Shown piece after piece: positions 42,678 through 50,530 of a DNA stretch of 64,000 nucleotides; position 1 is the first letter of the stretch; every line of letters starts with the position of its first letter. Source of the stretch: an uncultured bacterium (GTDB lineage Bacteria; Cyanobacteriota; Vampirovibrionia; Gastranaerophilales; Gastranaerophilaceae); assembly GCA_949296355.1 (NCBI GenBank), contig CASFPS010000006.1, positions 1-64,000 of the forward strand. The letters run 5' to 3'. A program made the position numbers and the translations under genes. The notes under the pieces were generated by a model. That model did no database searches. It had not been told where the DNA came from and saw only the letters and a program-made list of their open reading frames with translations.

Positions 42678-44051
42678 TTGGATATTACATTTGGTACAGA
42701 CGGGTGGAGAGCAATACTGGACAAGGATTTTTCAGAAGCCAATGTTGAGAGAGTTACATTTGCTATCGGTAAGTATGTTGCAGAGAAATTCGGATTTGAA
42801 AAGCCTGTACTTATCGGGTATGATCCGAGAAATATGGCGGATGAATTATCTTTAAAGTGTGCAGAACTCCTTAAAGATAAAGGGTTTAATGTTTTTTATT
42901 CTTCAAGAGTTGTTCCTACTCCTGTACTTGCGTATAATGCACTTATCAGAAACGCCTGTGCCGTTATGTTTACGGCATCTCATAATCCGCCTGAGTATCT
43001 GGGTATGAAATTTATTCCTGATTATGCTGGTCCTGCCACGGCTGAAATTACGGATGAGATTGTGGCTGATATTGATAAACCTTTTGAGGGCTCCGGAAGC
43101 TGCGGAAGTATTCATAAAATTGATTTTGCGCCTAAGTATTATGAACACATAAATAAGCTTATTGACTTTGAAAAAGTCAGAAAAGTTAAAGAAAATATTA
43201 TATTTGACGGGCTTTATTCTGCTTCAATCGGATATTTTGACAGAATTTTAGAAGATAATAATATCCCGTATTCAACGCTTCATATGTTTCATGATAAAGA
43301 TTTTGGAGGGGGAATGCCGGATCCGAAGCCGAGATTTTTGAAGGATTTAATTTTAAAGGTTAAATCTGACGAAAATGCTGTAGGGCTTGCAAATGACGGG
43401 GATGCAGACAGGTTCGGGGTAATAAACGAGCGGGGTGAGTATGTTTCACCTAATGAAATTATTGCAATATTACTCAAATATTTGCTCAAAAAAGGATATA
43501 AAGGCTCTGTTGTAAAAACCGTAGGTTCAAGCCTTTTGATTGATAATGTTGCAAAAAAACTCGGAGCAGAAGTCATAGAAACTGCAGTCGGGTTTAAGCA
43601 TGTCGGGGAAGCAATGCGTAAATACGAGGTTATAATAGGCGGAGAAGAATCCGGCGGGCTTAGTATAGCGGGACATATTCCGGAAAAAGACGGACTGCTT
43701 GCGAATTTGCTTATTCTTGAGGCAATGGGGGCAGAAGATAAGACGCTTACAGAGCTTCAAGAAGAAATTTATGAACTTGCAGGCTCAAGGTTTTATACTG
43801 ACAGGATTGATTTGAAACTCGACAGCAAAGAGGAGATAAAATCAATTCTCAACAGAGTTAAAGAACTCAAAAACGCAGGTTCTTATTCTGTTACATCCGT
43901 TGATACAAAAGACGGCGTAAAGCTTATGCTGGGAGATAAAACAAAAATTCTTGTCCGTCCGAGCGGAACCGAGCCTTTGCTAAGAATTTATTTTGAGACA
44001 GACAGCGCGGAAAAGCTTGAAGAATTGAAGAGTATAAATCTTGCGGGCTGA
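42678..44051 (+). CDS. Phosphoglucomutase/phosphomannomutase family enzyme
   Basis: A 457-aa alpha-D-phosphohexomutase starting at TTG with AGGGG upstream. The catalytic phosphoserine loop is TASHNPPEYLG (about residues 99-109), the Mg site DGDADRFG (about 240), the sugar-binding loop GGEESGGLS (about 321), and the phosphate-binding loop RPSGTEPLLRIYFET (about 429). It could interconvert glucose-1/6-P, mannose-P or glucosamine-P; the GGEESGG motif fits PGM/PMM better than GlmM, but the substrate is not settled. It would connect the malQ product pool to glycolysis or nucleotide sugars. Confidence 0.9.
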   Translation: MDITFGTDGWRAILDKDFSEANVERVTFAIGKYVAEKFGFEKPVLIGYDPRNMADELSLKCAELLKDKGFNVFYSSRVVPTPVLAYNALIRNACAVMFTASHNPPEYLGMKFIPDYAGPATAEITDEIVADIDKPFEGSGSCGSIHKIDFAPKYYEHINKLIDFEKVRKVKENIIFDGLYSASIGYFDRILEDNNIPYSTLHMFHDKDFGGGMPDPKPRFLKDLILKVKSDENAVGLANDGDADRFGVINERGEYVSPNEIIAILLKYLLKKGYKGSVVKTVGSSLLIDNVAKKLGAEVIETAVGFKHVGEAMRKYEVIIGGEESGGLSIAGHIPEKDGLLANLLILEAMGAEDKTLTELQEEIYELAGSRFYTDRIDLKLDSKEEIKSILNRVKELKNAGSYSVTSVDTKDGVKLMLGDKTKILVRPSGTEPLLRIYFETDSAEKLEELKSINLAG

Positions 44052-44456
44052 ACTTGTAATCTCACTTACTAACCCTAGTATTTCCCCCCTGCAAGAATGT
44101 AAAGTTATTGTTGGGTTTCACCCAACCTACTACTTATCCCTCGCCCCATATGGAAGAGGGGTGTGTGCAGACTGCTCCAAAGTCTAGGTGTGCAATTCAT
44201 AAAAAAACTTTATATAAGTGCGATTTTGTTACCTGCTAGTCTCGCAGGTGGGTGAGTGCCTAAATCAATCCGTTTCCCGCTGGCGATTTTGTATCGGCGG
44301 GTATACTTCACTAATTATAGAGCTTACTCTCCCTATTTATAAAAATGTAGGAACAAAATAAACACCTATATAAAGTAATATTATTATGTCATATTTTTTT
44401 TAAGATTTCAACCTCACGGCGTGTTAATAAGTATTATGTTGTGTTAAACTTTTTAT
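44052..44456. other. 405-bp intergenic region with repeats and possible structured RNA
   Basis: No gene is visible. A family A palindrome (44104-44130) and a CT-rich inverted repeat (about 44136-44163) come first. From 44230 to about 44335 there are two strong stems, CCTGC/GCAGG (44232-44248) and CCCGC/GCGGG (about 44277-44302), then AGAGC/ACTCT-type pairing near 44322-44333. The stems and a short 3' A+T-rich stretch suggest an ncRNA or leader, direction unclear. I do not recognise it. Confidence 0.4.
44104..44130 (-). repeat. Palindromic repeat, family A
   Basis: GTTATTGTTGGGTttcACCCAACCTAC; it is the reverse orientation of the copy at 8421. It precedes a CT-rich inverted repeat. Confidence 0.85.
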
Positions 44457-45608
44457 ATGCGGAATTTTTTGTTACGTGAAATAAACAGTAATATGATAGA
44501 GACGGAACTCGTGCAAATCGGGTTTGATTCTTCTTATCTTAAAAAAGCGGCGGATAAATTCCGGTATAAGAATATAAAAGTTTATAACCTCTCTACTGCC
44601 CAGGCAAATATTTTGAAGCAGACAGCTCTAATCTTCGGGGCTGATTGTGCAGTAAACAGAAATGTTATAACCGCTCAGATTGAAAAATCCGATGCAATTC
44701 TTTGCGGAAGCTTTTCCCAGCTTAATAAAATAGCGGACAAACTTAAATCCCAGCCCTTTAAACTGGGAATTTTAGCGGAAGAAATTAAGGAGTTTTTAAA
44801 GCCGGAACGCCGGAAAACAAAGATTGCGGGAATTTTAAATATAACTCCGGACTCTTTTTCAGATGGCGGTGAATATTTAAAGCCCAATGATGCCATAAAA
44901 AGATTTGAAGAACTCATTCTGGACGGCGCTGATATGATTGATATAGGGGCAGAAAGTACCCGTCCGGGCGCTGAACCTGTCGGGGCTAAGGAACAAATTG
45001 AGAGGCTTAAGCCGGTATTTGATTTTATAAGAAAAGAAAAGCCGGAAATAAAAATAAGCGTTGATACAAGATGCGCGGAAGTTGCGGATTATGTTTTAAA
45101 TAACGGCGCTGACTTGATTAATGATGTTTCCGGACTTGAATATGATTCTAAGTTGGCAGATGTAGTATCTAAGTATAATGCAGGTGTTATTATTCAGCAT
45201 TCAAAGTGCACGCCTTCAGATTTTCCGGTATACAAAAATGTTGTGGAAGAAGTTTTTTCTTCTCTGAAAAATAAAATAGAGGCAGCAAAAAATGCAGGAA
45301 TTAAGGATATTATAATTGACCCCGGAATAGGGTTTGGAAAATCTGGAGAAGATAATTTGCTGCTTCTTGAAAATATCAGGGCTTTTTATGCGCTTGAGTG
45401 TCCTGTTATGGTCGGGATTTCAAGAAAAAGACTCTTGGGAATTGAAGAAGAGAATAACGATTTAAAAGATATATTTACTCTAACGCATTCTTATCCTCTG
45501 ATTAAGGTCGGAGTAGACTTTTTGCGCGTGCATAATGTAAAATTACACAAAACTTTTTTAAATTCTTTACCCACTCAGGCAATTTATATTCAAAATAAAA
45601 TAATGTAA
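44457..45608 (+). CDS. folP: Dihydropteroate synthase with N-terminal extension
   Basis: 383 aa. The DHPS domain runs from about residue 120: KIAGILNITPDSFSDGG (pterin-site strand), MIDIGAESTRPGAEPVG, ISVDTRCAEVADYVLNNGADLINDVSGLE, IIDPGIGFGKSGEDNLLLL and MVGISRKRLLG. It joins pABA to the pterin pyrophosphate in folate synthesis. The first 120 residues form an additional alpha/beta domain that I recall in DHPS proteins of some Firmicutes and Thermotogae, so this is longer than the 280-aa E. coli enzyme. No clear SD precedes the ATG. Confidence 0.9.
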   Translation: MRNFLLREINSNMIETELVQIGFDSSYLKKAADKFRYKNIKVYNLSTAQANILKQTALIFGADCAVNRNVITAQIEKSDAILCGSFSQLNKIADKLKSQPFKLGILAEEIKEFLKPERRKTKIAGILNITPDSFSDGGEYLKPNDAIKRFEELILDGADMIDIGAESTRPGAEPVGAKEQIERLKPVFDFIRKEKPEIKISVDTRCAEVADYVLNNGADLINDVSGLEYDSKLADVVSKYNAGVIIQHSKCTPSDFPVYKNVVEEVFSSLKNKIEAAKNAGIKDIIIDPGIGFGKSGEDNLLLLENIRAFYALECPVMVGISRKRLLGIEEENNDLKDIFTLTHSYPLIKVGVDFLRVHNVKLHKTFLNSLPTQAIYIQNKIM

Positions 45609-45642
45609 TATCTTATATACAGACTAGATGAGAATATAAATT

Positions 45643-46545
45643 ATGAGTATTATGAAAGATTTAATAAACATAACTCTTATGATTATGTTGCTGTTAATGC
45701 TGTATAAAACAGACAATCAATATACAGGAATTATATGCGGCATTGCGTTTATGTTTCTGTATTCAGTTAAGTATATAAGATTAAATAAAATAATACAGAG
45801 GGCTGTTGATGCGGAAGCCGAAAAGCAAAAGCAGTTTTTTATGGAAATACTGACTCATGACCTGAAAACTCCGACTCTCGCGCAATTAAGAGGTCTGGAA
45901 CTTATCCAGCAGGGCGCCGGAGAAAATATAACTCCCGAGCAGAAAGAACTCGTCGGTTATGTAAAAGATTCCTGTAAATACGTTCTTGATATGATTTCTC
46001 AGGTTCTTAGAATTTATAATCTTGAAAACGGAATACATACGGCAGTTTACGAAAAAGTTAACATGGAAAAACTTTTGCTCGAAAGTTTTTCGGAAGTTGA
46101 TTATGCGGCAAAGGAAAAAAATGTTGAATTTGTTTATCTGGCCTCCGGCGTGGATACTATTCTTGAGGCAGAAAAGAACGACATAAAAATTGCAATAATA
46201 AATTTGTTATTAAACGCGGTTGTATATTCAAACTACGGTGAGAAAATTTTTATAAAGTTTGAAAGATTCTCTCAATATCTTAAATTTGAAATTATAACAA
46301 AAGGTATAATTCTTACGGAAGACGAATGCAGAAATATGTTTAACGCAGCATTATCAAAATTACCCAGGTATTCTGTAATCGGGCATGGTATAAATTTGTA
46401 TTTGTGCAAAATTATAGCCGATTGTTATAAAGGCAAAATATACGCGCAAACAGACGGAGAAATATACAACAAATTTACTCTTGAGCTTCCGCTTTCTCAA
46501 TTTTCAGAGGCTTTTCCAACCTCTTCTCTTTTAACTTCTTATTAA
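45643..46545 (+). CDS. Membrane sensor histidine kinase with degenerate ATP lid
   Basis: A 300-aa protein: two short membrane helices (about residues 5-50) without a periplasmic sensor, then HisKA (H-box LTHDLKTPTLAQ, about 69-80), and HATPase (N-box NLLLNAVVYS, about 187-196; G2-type GHGINLYLCKII, about 248-259). The expected D-x-G-x-G (G1) segment reads EIITKGIILTEDE and lacks the aspartate and glycines. This may reduce ATP binding, so it could be a pseudokinase or phosphatase-only protein. No response regulator is adjacent. It follows folP by 34 bp. Confidence 0.75.
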   Translation: MSIMKDLINITLMIMLLLMLYKTDNQYTGIICGIAFMFLYSVKYIRLNKIIQRAVDAEAEKQKQFFMEILTHDLKTPTLAQLRGLELIQQGAGENITPEQKELVGYVKDSCKYVLDMISQVLRIYNLENGIHTAVYEKVNMEKLLLESFSEVDYAAKEKNVEFVYLASGVDTILEAEKNDIKIAIINLLLNAVVYSNYGEKIFIKFERFSQYLKFEIITKGIILTEDECRNMFNAALSKLPRYSVIGHGINLYLCKIIADCYKGKIYAQTDGEIYNKFTLELPLSQFSEAFPTSSLLTSY

Positions 46546-46701
46546 CAATTGTAAATATAATCCGGTTTTAGACTGGAAAAACTTACAAAAAATGTTAAGA
46601 TATGAATTGAAGGGATATTTGTTCTTGTAAAGAAATTTTAACAAACAGGCAAATTTTTTTATTTAGAGTTTTTAGTAGATTTACAGTTGTCAGGTGGAAG
46701 C

Positions 46702-48543
46702 GTGAATAAAGAAAAAAATACAGCAGATAAAATCACAAATCTTTCAGAAAAAGCCCCGATTACATCTCCGTTTTCTCAAGAGAATCTGGTTTCAAAAGTC
46801 AATGCTCTTACGTTTAAGACCTGCGCTAATTCTCTGAGTAATCCGCAGAACAAGAATTTTAACAACGAAAAAGGGCTTACTTTGAGCTATAAATTTGTTG
46901 TAGAAGAGCTTGTTCAAATTAACGGTGTAAAAACTCTCTATGAACTGTATACAAAAATTTCATCACTCATATTCCAGAGTATAGATTCCGCGTTTATGTC
47001 AGTAGGGTTATTCAAAGATAAATCTAACTGTATAAATCTTAAATTAAAAGATAAACACGGAAATTTCTATTCGACAAAGGTTTTTCTAAAAGATACTGAT
47101 AATCCTATTATTCAGGTTTTCAATAATCATGAAATTATTTTTAAAGATGATGTAAGTTTTTTGAATCTTGCATATTTCAAAAATAATGCGGTTGCTATTC
47201 TGCCGTTAATTTCCACAAATGATAGATGTATCGGGGTAATTATATTTGAAGACAAGTGCGCAAGACAGAATATTACTCTCTACAGACTTATTGCAAAAAT
47301 GGCGGCTCTATATACCGATAATATTGATTTGCAGGAAAAGAGCGAAGGATTTGTTAATACCGACAACCTGACACTTCTTTATAACCATAGAGGTTTTCAG
47401 GAAATTCTTTCAAATGAAATTTCAAGAGCGGAAACTAATAAGCAGAAACTTTCGCTTGTGATGATGGATGTCGCAAATATTACAAAGATTAACAGAGAAC
47501 TCGGGCATGCTAAAGGTGATGAAGTTATTAAACTTGTCGCTGAAAAAGTGCGCCAGAATATGCGCGAAGGCGATATAGCAGGTCGTTACGGCGGGGATGA
47601 AATTGCAATTATTCTTCCTAATACCTCGACTGCACAGGCTAAATACGTTGCAGAATATCTTACTTACTCGCTTTCCTGCTGCTTTATTGATGATGTGGGA
47701 CCGGTAAAAGTTTCGGTAGGTATTGCAACTTATCCGGATTGCTCTGAGGATAAAGAAAAACTCTTAATCCTTGCAGAACAGGCAATGTATATTTCTCAGG
47801 CAAAAGGGTACAAAGACGGTATGTCTGCAATCATCAGTTCTGCTGACTTCAACTTCTGGGATGATGTCGCTTTAAAATCCTATGCTGAAGTTATCGGGAA
47901 ACGCCACTCGCAGCTTGGAATTAACTTTGAAGACGAATTGATTTCCAAGTTTAATGCCGACCATGCTCTCTCCGGTGCAAGAATTTCTGAGATTGCAACT
48001 TCTCTTGCAGGTGCAATTGATGCTAAAGACCCGTATACAAAAGGTCATTCAACCTCTGTTTCAAAATTCTCCGAGGCTCTGGCTCGTGCTATTAATCTTC
48101 CGGAAGAAGAAGTAGAACGCATAAAACTGGGCGCGCTTCTTCACGATGTCGGAAAAATCGGAATTCCTGAGAATGTTCTGAAAAAAGAAGGTCCGTTATC
48201 TGATGAAGAATGGGCTATAATGAAGCAGCATCCGACAATAGGTACGGAAAAAGTTCTTATGCCGAACCCGTCTTTAAGAGATTTGATTCCGATTGTAAAA
48301 TACCATCACGAAAGAATTGACGGAAAAGGCTATCCGGAAGGACTTTCAAACGGTGATATTCCGCTTGCTGCAAAAATTGTTGCAATTGCTGATACTTATC
48401 ATGCGCTGATTAGCGACAGACCGTACAGGCGCGGTATGAATATTGAAAAAGCAATCTCTATTCTTGAAGAAGGCGCCGGAACGCAGTGGGACGGCGATTT
48501 AGTCAGAACATTTATTCAGATAGCTCCGTCACTCGGGGTGTAA
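46702..48543 (+). CDS. GAF-like-GGDEF-HD-GYP protein (c-di-GMP turnover)
   Basis: About 613 aa starting at the GTG of 46702, which has GGTGGA about 5 bp upstream (a TTG at 46687 is the longer alternative). Residues about 60-215 form a GAF-like domain. A GGDEF domain follows (about 225-375), with GGDEI in the active-site turn and an RxxD (REGD) inhibitory site five residues upstream. An HD-GYP phosphodiesterase domain closes it (about 425-610): LLHDVGKIGIPENVL and HHERIDGKGYPEGL are intact. It may both make and degrade c-di-GMP, or use the GGDEI domain only for sensing. Cytoplasmic. Confidence 0.92.
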   Translation: MNKEKNTADKITNLSEKAPITSPFSQENLVSKVNALTFKTCANSLSNPQNKNFNNEKGLTLSYKFVVEELVQINGVKTLYELYTKISSLIFQSIDSAFMSVGLFKDKSNCINLKLKDKHGNFYSTKVFLKDTDNPIIQVFNNHEIIFKDDVSFLNLAYFKNNAVAILPLISTNDRCIGVIIFEDKCARQNITLYRLIAKMAALYTDNIDLQEKSEGFVNTDNLTLLYNHRGFQEILSNEISRAETNKQKLSLVMMDVANITKINRELGHAKGDEVIKLVAEKVRQNMREGDIAGRYGGDEIAIILPNTSTAQAKYVAEYLTYSLSCCFIDDVGPVKVSVGIATYPDCSEDKEKLLILAEQAMYISQAKGYKDGMSAIISSADFNFWDDVALKSYAEVIGKRHSQLGINFEDELISKFNADHALSGARISEIATSLAGAIDAKDPYTKGHSTSVSKFSEALARAINLPEEEVERIKLGALLHDVGKIGIPENVLKKEGPLSDEEWAIMKQHPTIGTEKVLMPNPSLRDLIPIVKYHHERIDGKGYPEGLSNGDIPLAAKIVAIADTYHALISDRPYRRGMNIEKAISILEEGAGTQWDGDLVRTFIQIAPSLGV

Positions 48544-48548
48544 ATAAA

Positions 48549-49025
48549 TTAGCTTTTCTTAGCATATTTTAAAAATATCTGTTCCTTTGTCTGCATTAAT
48601 TCTTCTACAATAAGCCACTTCCCTGACGGCTGCTTTTCAAGAATCATATATGTTTTTAATTTGTAAGTCTCACCGGAGGGTTGTCTTAAAGAAGATACTT
48701 TGTATTTGTTATCGGAAATCTTTGAAGCATCTATATTTGTATAACTATTTGTATAGTGTCTTAATTTAGCACCTGCCTGCCCGATTTTCATCTGGGTTAT
48801 ATAAGTGGAAGTGTTTGTTTCTACATCTACGGTTGTTCCGTCCGGTTTTACTACCTGTCTTATTATTCTTGCTTTTGGAGAATACATTTCTGCAATAGTC
48901 GGGCTGTAGGTATTTGCTGCTTTTACATAATTATTGAAAAACTGCACGGCTTCTTCCTTATTATCTGCAAAAACAGACAGAGAAACTCCCGCAAATACTA
49001 TTAACAGTGCTAATATTTTCTTCAT
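48549..49025 (-). CDS. Secreted NTF2-like protein
   Basis: A 158-aa precursor with signal peptide MKKILALLIVFAGVSLSVFA (1-20). The mature part looks like one NTF2/SnoaL cone: a helical start (KEEAVQFFNNYVKAANTYSPTIAEMYSPKARI), then strands (VETNTSTYITQ, NIDASKISDNKYKVSSLRQ, LKTYMILEKQPSGKWLIVEE). Such domains bind small molecules or assemble as pockets; no active site can be assigned. Convergent with the GGDEF gene, 5 bp apart, with AAGAGG upstream of its start. Confidence 0.7.
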   Translation of the reverse strand: MKKILALLIVFAGVSLSVFADNKEEAVQFFNNYVKAANTYSPTIAEMYSPKARIIRQVVKPDGTTVDVETNTSTYITQMKIGQAGAKLRHYTNSYTNIDASKISDNKYKVSSLRQPSGETYKLKTYMILEKQPSGKWLIVEELMQTKEQIFLKYAKKS

Positions 49026-49071
49026 ATTTACCTCTTCTGGTGTAACGAATTCTATTTATGATTTGTTCAAA

Positions 49072-50340
49072 TTAATCTAAATCAGGAAGATCTCCTTTGA
49101 CTTCAGCAACTTCATCCGAGTCAAGATGGAAAACTTTATGAAGTCCTTCTACGGCTTTTTTAGCCTGATCTTCTGCAACGATACAGCTGATTTTAATTTC
49201 ACTTGTGGAAATCATCTTTATATTTATACCCATATCAGCTAAAGTTTTAAACATCTTTGCGGCTATACCGGGGCGGTCAATCATGCCGGCACCGACAATT
49301 GAAATCTTGGCAATCTTATCATCAACAAATACATTGCTGAATTCAAGTTCTTCTTTAACCTTTTCCATAATTTCAAGGGTTTTTTCTTTATCGCCTTTAT
49401 CTATGGTAAAAGCAATATCATTAGTATTCAGAGCCTTTCTTGCATAAGACTGGATAATCATATCAACAGAGATATTCTCTTTAGCCAGTCCGTTAAACAA
49501 AACCGCAGCCGTTCCCGGATTATCTTTTACGTCGCAGACAACAACTCTCAATTGTGATAAGTCCGATGCAACACCGGTTACAGGTTTGTGTAATTCCATT
49601 TCATCAACTCCTACTATTAAAGTTCCTAAATTATCCAGTTTAAATGTGCTTCTGACTCTTATCGGCACATTGTATTGTTTTGCAGTTTCAACAGCTCTCG
49701 GGTGAAGTACGTTTGCCCCGACTCTTGCAAGTTCCAGCATTTCTTCATAAGAAATTATATCGAGTCTTGAAGCATGCGGAACGATTCTCGGATCAGTTGT
49801 ATAAACACCTTCAACGTCTGTATATATATCGCATCTTTCAGCGTCTAATGCTCCCGCGAGCGCTACGGCAGAAGTGTCAGATCCGCCTCTTCCGAGAGTT
49901 GTAATTTCCAGATCATCAGTTACTCCCTGAAATCCTGCAACAACAACCACTTCACCTTTTTCAAGATGACTTTTGATTTTATCAGTTTTTATATTAATAA
50001 TTCTTGCTTTAGAATGCACTTTTTCAGTCATAATTCCGACCTGAATAGCATTCATACTTACAGCAGGACAGCCCTGCGCCTGAAGAGCCATTGCAAGGAG
50101 TGCAATAGAAACGCCTTCTCCAGTAGAAAGCAGCATATCCATCTCTCTTGACGACGGATTATCCGAGATTTCCTTTGCCATTTTTACAAGATAATCCGTT
50201 GTATGCCCCATAGCTGAAACTACAACTACGACATCATGTCCGAGGTCTCGCTCTCTTATAACGGCTTTTGCTACATTTTTGATTTTATCAGTGTCAGCTA
50301 CGGAAGTACCGCCGAATTTCTGAACTATAATTTTTCTCAT
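49072..50340 (-). CDS. lysC: Aspartate kinase
   Basis: A 422-aa enzyme that phosphorylates aspartate, the first step to lysine, diaminopimelate, threonine and methionine. KFGGTSVAD (residues 8-16), the VSAMGHTTD loop and TTLGRGGSDTSAVALAGALDA are intact kinase motifs. Two ACT domains (about 270-415) give feedback inhibition by lysine or threonine. Single-function form, with no homoserine dehydrogenase. I see no lysine riboswitch in the 190 bp upstream. Confidence 0.96.
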   Translation of the reverse strand: MRKIIVQKFGGTSVADTDKIKNVAKAVIRERDLGHDVVVVVSAMGHTTDYLVKMAKEISDNPSSREMDMLLSTGEGVSIALLAMALQAQGCPAVSMNAIQVGIMTEKVHSKARIINIKTDKIKSHLEKGEVVVVAGFQGVTDDLEITTLGRGGSDTSAVALAGALDAERCDIYTDVEGVYTTDPRIVPHASRLDIISYEEMLELARVGANVLHPRAVETAKQYNVPIRVRSTFKLDNLGTLIVGVDEMELHKPVTGVASDLSQLRVVVCDVKDNPGTAAVLFNGLAKENISVDMIIQSYARKALNTNDIAFTIDKGDKEKTLEIMEKVKEELEFSNVFVDDKIAKISIVGAGMIDRPGIAAKMFKTLADMGINIKMISTSEIKISCIVAEDQAKKAVEGLHKVFHLDSDEVAEVKGDLPDLD

Positions 50341-50530
50341 TGTTTTTTCTACCTGCTACACTCTTAATCATTATATAAACAAATAAAATGTTTGACAACA
50401 ACAAGAAAAATTAAATTTTTATTAAGTTTTGTAAAAAATAATATATTATACTAGCAAAAATAGTTTTTAGGTGTTTTTGAGCTAGTACATAACTATGAAC
50501 AATTAGTGTGAAAAAAGGAGCATAAAATTT

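Noticed and set aside
50341-50530. Lysine riboswitch before lysC
   Set aside because: I looked for its multi-stem core and saw only AT-rich sequence with no conserved stems.
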